64,000 nt of DNA, from positions 1 through 64,000 of the IMG/VR virus record IMGVR_UViG_3300048582_000084. One strand, 5' to 3'. Below are positions 8,322 through 15,395 of this stretch, one piece after another (position 1 is the stretch's first letter; each line of letters starts with the position of its first letter). A program made the position numbers and the translations under genes. The stretch is from a virus. The notes beneath the pieces are model-generated. The model had not been told where the DNA came from. It ran no database searches and saw only the letters and a program-made list of their open reading frames with translations.

Positions 8322-9422
8322 ATGCCTATGCTAGTTCCGAGCATTATCGCTCGCGAGTCCCTGATGATCCTGAGCAGCAACCTCGTTGCCGCTTCTCTCG
8401 TCTACAAGGGCGACACTTCCAACTTCCTCGGCGCCAAGGTCGGTGACACCATCACCATCCGCAAGCCAGCCGACTTCGTGACCAACGAGTTTACAACCAC
8501 GATCTCTCCGCAGACCGTCAACGAGACCAGCGCGACGCTGACCCTTGAGAAGCACTTCGACCTTTCCGTCGAACTGACGACCAAGCAGACCACGCTGGAA
8601 CTGAATGACTTCAGCGAGCAGGTTGTGGCCCCGGCCATGCAGTCGATTGCCGAGAAGATCGACACCTACATCTACAGCAAGTACGCTGAAATCTACAACA
8701 TCCAGGGCGACGGCGCTCTAAACTCCGTGGCTGATCTTGCCGGTGTGAACCGCAAGCTGATGGAGCAGCGGGTTCCGCAGGCTGGCCGCGTTGGCTTCCT
8801 CGACCCGGCGTCGGTTGAAGCCTTCCTGTCCATCGACAACCTGAACCGTCTCGACACCCGTGGTGGCGAAGGCCTCGCGGCCCTGCGTGAAGCCTCCCTG
8901 GGCCGCGTGATGGCGATTGACTGGTACGGCGCGCAGAACGTGTTCACGCACACCCCTGGCGTTCCTGGCGGCACACCGGCTGGTACGGGCTCCCTGGGCG
9001 CGACTTCGGTCACCGTGGCGTCTGGCGGCAACCTCGGCACGTTCAAGCGTGGCGACATCATCACCTTCGCGAACCACACTCAGACCTACACCGTCCTCGC
9101 GGACGTGACGCTGAGCGGCGCTGGTGGCGGCATCATCACCATCTCCCCTGCCCTGACGACCGCCGTCTCTGGCTCTGCCATCACGGTGCGCGCGGCCCAC
9201 TCCGCGAACATCGTCGGCCATCCACGCGGCCTGTCCCTGGCTTCGGTGCCTCTGGAAATGCCGATGGAGACGATGGGTGCGGCTACGCTGTCCTACAACG
9301 GCTTCAACATCCGCGTCGTGTACGGCTACGACATCTCGACGAAGAAGAACACCATCTCCTTCGACCTGATCATGGGCGCCAAGGTCACTGACCCACGCCT
9401 CGTCGCGCGCTTCGACGCCTAA
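8322..9422 (+). CDS. Major capsid protein (P22 coat-like)
   Basis: A 366-aa protein. The N-terminus (PSIIARESLMILSSNLVAA, then GDTITIRKPADF) matches the P22 coat protein family, which has the HK97 fold and builds the icosahedral shell. The middle (about 215-300) is a Gly/Thr-rich insertion (GGTPAGTGSLGATSVTVASG), likely the surface-exposed I-domain region. The C-terminal stretch ISFDLIMGAKVTDPRLVARFDA is typical of the family. The gene is bracketed by its own promoter-like region and a terminator at 9432. High Gly/Ala content and regular codon use fit high expression. Confidence 0.9.
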   Translation: MPMLVPSIIARESLMILSSNLVAASLVYKGDTSNFLGAKVGDTITIRKPADFVTNEFTTTISPQTVNETSATLTLEKHFDLSVELTTKQTTLELNDFSEQVVAPAMQSIAEKIDTYIYSKYAEIYNIQGDGALNSVADLAGVNRKLMEQRVPQAGRVGFLDPASVEAFLSIDNLNRLDTRGGEGLAALREASLGRVMAIDWYGAQNVFTHTPGVPGGTPAGTGSLGATSVTVASGGNLGTFKRGDIITFANHTQTYTVLADVTLSGAGGGIITISPALTTAVSGSAITVRAAHSANIVGHPRGLSLASVPLEMPMETMGAATLSYNGFNIRVVYGYDISTKKNTISFDLIMGAKVTDPRLVARFDA

Positions 9423-9431
9423 TCTTCTAGC

Positions 9432-9461
9432 GGGAGAGACTCTAACGGGTCTCTCCCTTTT
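9432..9461 (+). terminator. Intrinsic terminator after coat gene
   Basis: GGGAGAGAC, loop TCTAACGG, GTCTCTCCC, then TTTTCTCG. Confidence 0.85.
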
Positions 9462-9487
9462 CTCGTTCTACTTATACTAAGGCAACT

Positions 9488-9703
9488 ATGCCTCTCATCC
9501 TCATGCACCGCGACGGCGACGTCGCTGAGGTCAACACGGATATCGTGGCGACCTACCAGAATTTTCTCGCACACGGTTGGGTAGAAAAACCTGCCGAAGC
9601 TCCCGAGACGCCTCCCATCGAGGCACCCGCGCCGTCGGCCGAAGCTCCGAAACCGGAGCAGGCTGAACCAGCTTCCCGCCAAGGCCGCAAGGCGGGTAAG
9701 TAA
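9488..9703 (+). CDS. Small Pro/Ala/Glu-rich protein of the head region
   Basis: A 71-aa protein. Residues 1-35 could fold (LILMHRDGDVAEVNTDIVATYQN); residues 36-71 are a Pro/Ala/Glu-rich tail ending in a basic patch (RQGRKAGK). Small proteins of this kind are common directly after phage coat genes, but no function is recognised. It lies between two terminators (9432 and 9731). Confidence 0.6.
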   Translation: MPLILMHRDGDVAEVNTDIVATYQNFLAHGWVEKPAEAPETPPIEAPAPSAEAPKPEQAEPASRQGRKAGK

Positions 9704-9730
9704 GTAAAAGCGCCTCTGCTATACAAATTA

Positions 9731-9770
9731 AAGCTGAACTGTCGGCCTCCGCAGTTCAGCTTTTTCTTTT
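9731..9770 (+). terminator. Intrinsic terminator
   Basis: AAGCTGAACTG, loop TCGGCCTCCG, CAGTTCAGCTT, then TTTCTTTTT. An 11-bp perfect stem; it separates the coat unit from the lysis genes. Confidence 0.95.
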
Positions 9771-9783
9771 TAGGGTACTGCCC

Positions 9784-10134
9784 GTGGACATCGATCTTCG
9801 CGATATGCTTACTATCGCAGGGTTTTTTATCAGTATCATTGGTCTTTGGTACAAAATCAGCCAGGATACGAACACAAAAATCGAAAAGGTGCGCGACGCG
9901 AGTGGTAGTAAGACCGACGTAGCGCAACTTAAGGAAGAAGTAGCCAATATGCGCGCTAACGCCATCAGCCGTCAGGAACACGACCGAGATATTGAAAAGG
10001 TTAAGGTCGAGATTCGGACTTTCCGAGATGAAGTCCGTGAGGATATTCGCTCTTTGAGTACTAACCTCAATACTCGCCTGGACCTGATGATGGAGCGCAT
10101 TTTCAACATCCATACGGATCAGAAGAACAAGTAA
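9784..10134 (+). CDS. Single-TM coiled-coil membrane protein (holin candidate)
   Basis: 116 aa from a GTG start. A hydrophobic helix (about residues 8-24, MLTIAGFFISIIGLWY) is followed by a long charged coiled coil (30-112). The layout, TM near the N-terminus and a helical cytoplasmic or periplasmic rod, recalls small phage lysis-associated membrane proteins such as XhlA types, though the order of TM and coil differs. It abuts the lysozyme gene (stop TAA directly followed by ATG), which supports a role in lysis such as holin or holin partner. No sequence family is recognised with confidence. Confidence 0.5.
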   Translation: MDIDLRDMLTIAGFFISIIGLWYKISQDTNTKIEKVRDASGSKTDVAQLKEEVANMRANAISRQEHDRDIEKVKVEIRTFRDEVREDIRSLSTNLNTRLDLMMERIFNIHTDQKNK

Positions 10135-10887
10135 ATGAAGACCAACAAAGTTGGGATCGATCTCATCAAGCAGTTTGAAGGGCTGGTTGACGGCGATCCA
10201 AAGACGCCGGGCCTCGATCCCTATATCTGCCCCACCGGTTTTGTCACGATTGGTTACGGCCACGTCTTGAAGGACACCAACGGACAGCCTCTCAAGGGCC
10301 GCGCCGGTCTCACCCGCGCCAAGGACCTACACAAGCCGATCACCGCAGCCGAAGCGGACGAACTACTCACACAAGACCTTATCTTGTACGAGGGCGAAGT
10401 TCGCCGCCTCACGCAGGGTATCACATTGAACGAGAACCAGTTCTCGGCTCTCGTTTCGTTCGTGTTCAATCTCGGTGGGTCGAAGTTTCAGCGGTCCACA
10501 CTCCGGAAGCATCTTCAGGAAGGTCGTCACGACCTCGCCTCGGAAGAGTTCGGGAAGTGGGTTAAGGGCGACACGAACGGTGATGGGACTCTTGAAACCC
10601 TGCCAGGCCTAGTTCGCCGCCGTGAAGCCGAGCGGCAGCTTTTCATGAAAGAGGTCAAGCCCCTCACGTCCAGCCGAACCATCCTCGGCAGCGCAGGCGC
10701 TGCGGCAGCCACGGTTGCCTCAGTTGTTGCAGAAGTGGCGGCTGAGGTTCAGACCGCAGACGCGGCGGTGACCGCGACAGGAACCGAACTTGATATCCTC
10801 AAGTACATCCTGGCCGGGCTTGCTGTAGTCGGCGCTCTGTTTGCGATCTACGCCCGCGTCGATGACCGCCTGAAGAAGGGCCACTAA
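10135..10887 (+). CDS. Endolysin (GH24-type lysozyme) with C-terminal membrane anchor
   Basis: A 250-aa protein. The catalytic core (1-170) has the T4/P1-type arrangement: Glu15 in KQFEGL, Cys32 in YICPTG and Thr38 in FVTIGYGH, an E-(D/C)-T triad. Later NQFSALVSFVFNLG and GLVRRREAERQLF are lysozyme signatures. It cleaves the glycan strands of peptidoglycan. The C-terminus (about 220-250) adds a hydrophobic helix (ILKYILAGLAVVGALFAIYA) and a basic end, so the enzyme is probably membrane-tethered at the C-terminus. This is unusual compared with N-terminal SAR endolysins. Confidence 0.88.
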   Translation: MKTNKVGIDLIKQFEGLVDGDPKTPGLDPYICPTGFVTIGYGHVLKDTNGQPLKGRAGLTRAKDLHKPITAAEADELLTQDLILYEGEVRRLTQGITLNENQFSALVSFVFNLGGSKFQRSTLRKHLQEGRHDLASEEFGKWVKGDTNGDGTLETLPGLVRRREAERQLFMKEVKPLTSSRTILGSAGAAAATVASVVAEVAAEVQTADAAVTATGTELDILKYILAGLAVVGALFAIYARVDDRLKKGH

Positions 10888-10889
10888 GT

Positions 10890-11249
10890 GTGCTGGCCCT
10901 TCTCCCTTTCCTAGCGCCGTTCGTGAACCTCAAAAAGTACTTTATCCTTGGTTTGGTGCTGGCCTGCTTGGCCACTGCCTCTCTCGCCCTCTACTACCGC
11001 GCGAGCTACCACAGCGAGTATTCTGCCCGAACCGTTGTCGCGCTTGAACTTCGTGCTGCCACAGAGAATTTGGCCGCACTCCGACAGGCTCACGAAGCTC
11101 AACTTTCTGCTCTGTCTCAGGCCGAAGCTGACCAGCGACGGATCGCGGAAGAGCGCCGAACCCTGCGCGAACAAGTCCTCAATGCCTCCGAACAAGACCT
11201 TCCTACCTCTCCTACTCTGCGCTGCGCTGTTATCGGCGTGTGCGACTAA
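10890..11249 (+). CDS. Inner-membrane spanin subunit (Rz-like)
   Basis: 119 aa from a GTG. An N-terminal TM helix (about 14-35, KKYFILGLVLACLATASLALYY) is followed by a periplasmic coiled-coil region rich in Ala, Glu, Gln and Arg. Size, topology and position after the lysozyme fit the i-spanin of Gram-negative phages. It works with the outer-membrane lipoprotein encoded in an overlapping frame (11182-11442) to fuse inner and outer membranes at the last step of lysis. An AAAGTACTTT palindrome lies inside the gene at 10934-10943. Confidence 0.8.
   Translation: MLALLPFLAPFVNLKKYFILGLVLACLATASLALYYRASYHSEYSARTVVALELRAATENLAALRQAHEAQLSALSQAEADQRRIAEERRTLREQVLNASEQDLPTSPTLRCAVIGVCD
10934..10943. 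promoter_or_regulatory. AAAGTACTTT site inside the Rz gene
   Basis: One of six exact AAAGTACTTT copies in the window. It encodes part of the KKYF segment of the i-spanin. Confidence 0.4.
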
Positions 11250-11442
11250 CTCGCCCCCAGTTACACACGTTCGGATTCCGGACGCCCTACTGACATGCTC
11301 GCCTGAGCCTACACCGCCGCCGAGTTCAATGACTCAGCGCGATGTCGGGTTGTACATCATCGATCTCCGCGCTTTCGGGCGCTCTTGCGAAGCCCAACTC
11401 CGCGCGGTGCGTGAGCTACAGGACAGTCTCACGCAAGAGTAG
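11182..11442 (+). CDS. Outer-membrane spanin lipoprotein (Rz1-like)
   Basis: An 86-aa protein in the +1 frame relative to Rz, starting 68 bp before the Rz stop and extending beyond it. The signal peptide ends in a lipobox (LLSAC, with Cys at about residue 17). A Pro-rich stretch follows (PEPTPPPSS), typical of Rz1 o-spanins. It would be lipidated, sorted to the outer membrane and bind the Rz C-terminus in the periplasm. A partly overlapping Rz/Rz1 pair like this is a well-known architecture. Confidence 0.85.
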   Translation: MPPNKTFLPLLLCAALLSACATNSPPVTHVRIPDALLTCSPEPTPPPSSMTQRDVGLYIIDLRAFGRSCEAQLRAVRELQDSLTQE

Positions 11443-11492
11443 TTCACTAGGTCCGTTACTGTTTCTGCGATTTAGATCGATTTCCGTTGATC

Positions 11493-11535
11493 CTTTCTAC
11501 CCATATTCTTGCTATAATTATCATCGCGGTGGTCA
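11493..11535 (+). promoter_or_regulatory. Promoter-like element upstream of phoH
   Basis: An extended -10 box TGCTATAAT (TATAAT at 11513-11518). A perfect inverted repeat GGTGGT-C-ACCACC follows just downstream and could be an operator. A -35 box is weak. Between Rz1 and phoH this is the only obvious signal, apart from a short palindromic AGCGCT pair near 11594-11607. Confidence 0.45.
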
Positions 11536-11637
11536 CCACCACTGCGGTTCAAATAACCCCTTATCGCGTAAAACGCGGATACCTCATATAACGGAGCGCT
11601 AGAGCGCTCTGTGCCCCGGATAACTAGGAATCACTTT

Positions 11638-12408
11638 GTGGCTCGAAAGCCTGCTCCCGCTGCCTCTACAGACGTTTTTGATACAAGCGCCCGCCCTTCT
11701 AAGGGTGATCTTCGAAAAGCTCGCCGCACCCTAAAGACGGCCAAGCAGGTGGGTCGTCACTTCACACCACTTACACCCAAAAACGATGCTCAGCGCGAGT
11801 ATCTCACCGCTCTTCAAGAGAACGACGTGATCCTCGCCTGCGGCGGCGCTGGCGTCGGCAAGACCTACGTGGCCGCGCGATATGGGCTTCAGGAACTCCT
11901 CGACGGCAACTACGAGCGCATCATCATCACTCGCCCGATGGTGGCGGTCTCCGGAGAGAACATTGGGTTCCTTCCAGGCGGTGTGGCCGAGAAGACCGCA
12001 CCGTGGGGTATCCCAATCACAGACGCCTTCAACGAAGGCGCGGCTAAGACGACCATCGAGCGGCTGATGAAGGACGGCAAGATCGACTTCGTCCCGTTTG
12101 CCCTGATCCGGGGACGGACGTTCAACGACTGCTACATCCTCGCGGACGAGAGCCAGAACCTCACCGTCGAGCAGGCCAAGGTGCTGATCACCCGTGTCGG
12201 TGAAAACAGCAAGATCGTCGTCAACGGCGATATCAGCGGACACCAGTCCGATATTCGGGGCACGAACGGCCTCGATTTTCTCATCAACATTGCAGAGACC
12301 TACGACCTCGATTGCGAGATTTTCGAATTCGATGACTCCGACGTGGTTCGCTCGGGCGTCGCCGCGCAGTGGGTGAAGGCCTTTACCGAATACGGAGTCC
12401 GGAAGTAA
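11638..12408 (+). CDS. phoH: PhoH-like P-loop ATPase
   Basis: About 256 aa from the GTG at 11638, which has TAGGAA 8 nt upstream. An in-frame GTG at 11611 is possible but poorly spaced. The Walker A motif is GGAGVGKTYVA, with the PhoH signatures ITRPMVAVSGENIGFLPGG, a Walker B-like YILADESQNLTVEQ and VVNGDISGHQSD. PhoH proteins are RNA-associated ATPases common in phages; their exact role is unsettled. It sits between the lysis genes and the head-tail connector and overlaps neither. Confidence 0.88.
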   Translation: MARKPAPAASTDVFDTSARPSKGDLRKARRTLKTAKQVGRHFTPLTPKNDAQREYLTALQENDVILACGGAGVGKTYVAARYGLQELLDGNYERIIITRPMVAVSGENIGFLPGGVAEKTAPWGIPITDAFNEGAAKTTIERLMKDGKIDFVPFALIRGRTFNDCYILADESQNLTVEQAKVLITRVGENSKIVVNGDISGHQSDIRGTNGLDFLINIAETYDLDCEIFEFDDSDVVRSGVAAQWVKAFTEYGVRK

Positions 12409-12945
12409 GTGATCGATTTTATTGTAGAGGATGGTACAGGCCTCGCGAACGCAACCAGCTACGTGTCTGCGGAGGAGTCCGACTCCCTCGCAGCACTCAA
12501 CATTCACAACACCGATGCGTGGCTCGCGCTTCCTCTCGATGAGAAGCGCAACCTCCTGATTTACGCCTCTCGCGTATTGGATACCCGAGCCACTTGGACA
12601 GGCATCCGAGCGACGACAACGCAGGGCCTGGACTGGCCGCGTACAGATGTCGTGGACAGATACGGCAACGAGGTCTCGCCAGCGTCGGTTCCCCTCAACG
12701 TCCGATGGGCGGTAGTCGAGTTCGCTAAATGGAGCATGAGCCAAGACCGCCTAGCTACTACGCGACCTGAAAACGCCCTCAGTGAGGTCAAAGTCGATAC
12801 GATTACGCTCAAGTTCGCCAACGCGGCCGAGATCGCTGATCTTCAGTTCAAGACACCGGATATCGTGGTCGATATCCTTCGGGGCCTCGCGACGGTTCGC
12901 CACAGCGACCGAAAGGTCACGTTCGGGAGGCTGCGGGCGCAGTGA
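12409..12945 (+). CDS. Head-tail connector (DnaT-like family) protein
   Basis: 178 aa from a GTG directly after the phoH stop. The pattern VEDGTGLANATSYVS, then RNLLIYASRVLDTRATWTG and LDWPRTDVVD matches the phage family named putative DnaT-like ssDNA-binding protein. Its genomic position in many phages indicates an adaptor that docks below the portal. Here it is followed by stopper- and terminator-like genes, which supports the connector role over any replication role. The stop codon overlaps the next start (GTGA). Confidence 0.75.
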   Translation: MIDFIVEDGTGLANATSYVSAEESDSLAALNIHNTDAWLALPLDEKRNLLIYASRVLDTRATWTGIRATTTQGLDWPRTDVVDRYGNEVSPASVPLNVRWAVVEFAKWSMSQDRLATTRPENALSEVKVDTITLKFANAAEIADLQFKTPDIVVDILRGLATVRHSDRKVTFGRLRAQ

Positions 12946-13337
12946 GTGTAGACCTTTCAGCGCTGGTAAAAACAGCGTTCAGCGCTGTCGGTAGCGGCGT
13001 GGATAATGTAACGAAATCCGCTACTTACCGAGCCACCTCCGGAGCCCAAACCTATAATCCTACTACAGGAGCCATAACGACTCCGCGAACGGATTACTCG
13101 GTATCGGTTATCCTGACGTCCTATAAACGTCGCGACAAAGAAACTGAATTTCAGAACTCTCAGCGCCAGAGCATTGAGTTCGGGGATATGAAGTGCCTTA
13201 TCCCCTATAGCGATCTACCGATTACAGTGTCTCAGGAAGATATCATCGTTATTTCTGGCGTGAGCTGGAGGATCATGGATCATTCACTCGATCCTACCGG
13301 GCAGGCTCTTCACACTTTTCAAATCAGGCAGTCCTAA
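12942..13337 (+). CDS. Putative head-closure (stopper) protein
   Basis: A 131-aa protein starting at GTG in the GTGA overlap with the previous gene. It is predicted to be beta-rich (DYSVSVILTSYKRRDKETEFQ, DIIVISGVSWRIMDHSLDP). Size, order and tight overlap (also with the next gene at 13337) fit the head completion or stopper slot between adaptor and tail terminator in siphoviruses. The sequence itself is not recognised as a named family with certainty. Confidence 0.55.
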   Translation: MSVDLSALVKTAFSAVGSGVDNVTKSATYRATSGAQTYNPTTGAITTPRTDYSVSVILTSYKRRDKETEFQNSQRQSIEFGDMKCLIPYSDLPITVSQEDIIVISGVSWRIMDHSLDPTGQALHTFQIRQS

Positions 13338-13765
13338 TGTCATTTGAAGCAGAGCGCGCTGCAATCGAGACGCATTTCAACACAGCTTGGCTTTTGTCGG
13401 CTTATGCGAGCGTGCCGGTTATATACGAAAACACCAACATCAAGCAACCAAAAGACAGCGACTTCTTGATCCACCGGATCGGGAATTCGGACGGTCAGCA
13501 AATGGAAATCGTGGGCCAAGCCGATGCCCTACATCGTTACGTTGGTTTGGTTATGGTCGATATTTTGGCGCTCCCAGGCGCAGGAACTGCGAGACCTAGA
13601 GCCATCGCTGACGTTGTTTCTGAAATCTACCGCCGCGCGGAGTTCTCTTCTGTCCAGGCTGGTCGGTTTGTCTTTCGAACACCTTCAATCAAGTCGTTTG
13701 GACTGTACAGCGAGCGCTATCGGTTCTGCGTTACTTGCCCATACCGGCGAGATATTCACCAGTAA
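13337..13765 (+). CDS. Tail terminator-like protein
   Basis: A 142-aa protein; its ATG overlaps the preceding stop (TAATG). It begins with a short helix and WLLSAYASVPVIYEN, followed by a beta-rich core (FLIHRIGNSDGQQMEIVG) and VSEIYRRAEFSSVQAGRFVFRTPS. This is the usual pattern of DUF4128/tail-terminator proteins, which cap the tail tube end and join it to the head. Position directly before the tail assembly chaperone supports this. Confidence 0.65.
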   Translation: MSFEAERAAIETHFNTAWLLSAYASVPVIYENTNIKQPKDSDFLIHRIGNSDGQQMEIVGQADALHRYVGLVMVDILALPGAGTARPRAIADVVSEIYRRAEFSSVQAGRFVFRTPSIKSFGLYSERYRFCVTCPYRRDIHQ

Positions 13766-13778
13766 AGCAACACTTTAG

Positions 13779-13807
13779 TTGTCTTATTCGCAGAAATTCT
13801 TTATACT
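13779..13807 (+). promoter_or_regulatory. Sigma70-like promoter for the tail genes
   Basis: TTGTCT (13779-13784), 17-bp spacer, TATACT (13802-13807): one of the best promoter matches in the window. The expected start is near 13814. The transcript meets a palindrome and a terminator before the next gene (see 13861-13899). Confidence 0.65.
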
Positions 13808-13860
13808 ATTAACTTAGTCATCAATCCCGACATACAGCGAGTTTCTATCGCGCGATAGCT

Positions 13861-13899
13861 GGGGGAGGATCGTCGTCGGGATCGGTCCTCCCCCTTTAA
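13861..13899 (+). terminator. Terminator/attenuator between promoter and tail chaperone
   Basis: GGGGGAGGA, 16-nt loop region, TCCTCCCCC, then TTTAATT. It is preceded by the 14-bp palindrome CTATCGCGCGATAG (13845-13858). It lies between the promoter at 13779 and the gene at 13930, so it either attenuates the tail operon or ends a short RNA of about 85 nt. Confidence 0.7.
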
Positions 13900-13929
13900 T
13901 TCCGACAAACAAAGGTTCAAAAACACACT

Positions 13930-14319
13930 ATGGGTTTTCTTAACAAGTACAAGACCGACAAGACCGCCGAAGTTGCGGGCGTTTGGGTCGAAATCGATGC
14001 AGGCGTTGAGTGGAAAGTCGCTCGACTGAACAACGAGAAGGCGCGCACTGAGCGCCGCAATCTGGAGAAGCCGTACCGGAACTTCCAGACAATCCCCGAC
14101 CATGTGAACGAGGAAATCCTCCGCAAGGTCGTGGCCCGCGCCGTCCTCCTAGATTGGAAGGGCGTCACCGGTGATGATGGTAAGGAAATTCCTTACACCC
14201 CCGAGACCGCTGAGAAGCTGTTCAAGGAGCTTCCGGACCTCCTGAACGACGTCGTGTCTCTCGCGATGGCCCGCGAGACCTTCCAGGCGGAAGGTACTGA
14301 GGCTGCAAAAAACGCCTAA
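13930..14319 (+). CDS. Tail assembly chaperone, short form (gpG-like)
   Basis: A 129-aa protein, mostly helical and charged (VEIDAGVEWKVARLNNEKARTERRN, then IPDHVNEEILRKVVARAVLLDWKG). This resembles siphovirus tail assembly chaperones, which bind the tape measure protein while the tube polymerises. It lies two genes upstream of the tape measure gene. Its last codons contain a canonical -1 slippery heptamer at 14307-14313, giving a longer product. It would be made by normal termination at TAA 14317-14319. Confidence 0.8.
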   Translation: MGFLNKYKTDKTAEVAGVWVEIDAGVEWKVARLNNEKARTERRNLEKPYRNFQTIPDHVNEEILRKVVARAVLLDWKGVTGDDGKEIPYTPETAEKLFKELPDLLNDVVSLAMARETFQAEGTEAAKNA

Positions 14320-14708
14320 CAGCGTTCCAAACTTGGAGCCAGAAGTACGGCGACAAGATCGAGTTTCTTGAGGGCCTTGCGGCGGAAAATCCAACAGCCG
14401 ATCTTCCGCCCGCCCTCAAGGACCGCCCTACCCTCCACGGCTTCGAAGTGGATGTGTGGAACGCCTTTTGTAAACTATCCGCCCGTAGACCAGTAAGCGG
14501 GTTCGGGTCCGTAGGGGCGATTCCCTACACAGAGATTACAGCCTACCTAGACCTTATTCTTTATATCGACGACCCCGAAGAACAGGCTCTCTTCATAGAA
14601 CTGGTGGATCATTTAGACTCCCTTTTCTTGAAAAACTACGCTGAGAAACAGCGGGTCGAAAACGAGAAGTCTAAAAACAAGTCTTCTTCAAAACGATCAC
14701 GAACTTAA
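13930..14708 (+). CDS. Tail assembly chaperone, frameshifted form (gpGT-like)
   Basis: A -1 ribosomal frameshift at A AAA AAC joins the short form to the open frame that runs to TAA at 14706-14708. That frame has no good start of its own upstream of 14448. The product is about 259 aa. The added part (about 131 aa) contains FQTWSQKYGDKIEFLEGL and FEVDVWNAFCKLSARR, and ends in a Lys/Ser-rich tail. G/GT pairs with this geometry are a hallmark of lambda-like tails. Confidence 0.8.
14307..14313 (+). other. Programmed -1 frameshift slippery site
   Basis: The heptamer A AAA AAC is read in frame as GCA AAA AAC, ten bases before the end of the short chaperone frame (stop at 14317-14319). It fits X XXY YYZ exactly. 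The -1 frame downstream is open for 131 codons. Confidence 0.85.
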
Positions 14709-14713
14709 TACCT

Positions 14714-14750
14714 AGGCCACCCACGCACCCGTCGATGGGTGGCCTTTTTT
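14714..14750 (+). terminator. Intrinsic terminator after tail chaperone
   Basis: AGGCCACCCA, 12-nt loop, TGGGTGGCCT, then TTTTT. Confidence 0.95.
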
Positions 14751-14752
14751 CT

Positions 14753-14762
14753 AAAGGACTTT
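14753..14762 (+). promoter_or_regulatory. AAAGGACTTT site doubling as ribosome-binding site
   Basis: AAAGGA is positioned 8 nt before the GTG at 14767 and so acts as a Shine-Dalgarno sequence. The full ten bases belong to the AAAGNNCTTT family of sites. Similar leaders precede the genes starting at 40671 and 56848. Confidence 0.55.
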
Positions 14763-14766
14763 AAGC

Positions 14767-15375
14767 GTGCCGAAGCTGTCTGTCTCCCTCTCACCCGATG
14801 CTGAGAAGCGCCTACGCGCCCGCATCGCTGCCATGGCCGGGAAGAAGCTTCGTGAAATCGTCTACAGTCTCCACGCTCGCATCCTTGAGAACACGCCGCT
14901 AAACACCGGGCGCACACTCGGAAGCTGGGCTGCTTCTGCGGACACCGCTCTTCTTATCGATATCGCGGACACCCTTGGCCGCGACGAGTTCATCTACACA
15001 CCGATGAACCCTGAAACTAATAACCGCCCGGTCGGCAGTGAACCCGGCCGTAGCCAGTTTGTTCAGATGTCTCTTAATACGTCAAAAAAGATCGACTTCG
15101 AACGAAATCCATATCGCATTTTTTTCGTCTCCAACGGCGCTCGCCTCGACTCTGGCTTCATGGAATGGCCAAACGGCTTCGTGAGTGAGAGCCTACCAAG
15201 CGGGTTACCCCAAACTGCTGGATCGCGAGCCTACGCACAAGAATACGGCCTAGTCGCTGGTTTTGACGTCTACGCCAAATCTACAGGTCTTATGACTTTC
15301 CCCTTCAACGCGCGCGGTACACTGGCCGTACATATGGCTGTTGAAAGTATTCGCCTCACCTACGGTAAATTTTAA
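14767..15375 (+). CDS. HK97 gp10-like/minor tail protein
   Basis: 202 aa from GTG, with the AAAGGA ribosome site described above. The segment SLHARILENTPLNTGRTLGSWAAS has the pattern (helix, then AP/TP-x-TG and LxxSW) seen in HK97 gp10-like and lambda gpZ-like proteins. These act in head-tail joining or tail completion. Its place between the chaperone and the tape measure is later than usual for gp10. No catalytic motif is seen. Confidence 0.5.
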   Translation: MPKLSVSLSPDAEKRLRARIAAMAGKKLREIVYSLHARILENTPLNTGRTLGSWAASADTALLIDIADTLGRDEFIYTPMNPETNNRPVGSEPGRSQFVQMSLNTSKKIDFERNPYRIFFVSNGARLDSGFMEWPNGFVSESLPSGLPQTAGSRAYAQEYGLVAGFDVYAKSTGLMTFPFNARGTLAVHMAVESIRLTYGKF

Positions 15376-15395
15376 GTACAGGATTATTACGGTAA

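Noticed and set aside
12409-12945. Replication (DnaT) function
   Set aside because: The family name suggests DnaT, but the gene lies in the neck cluster and connector function is better supported.
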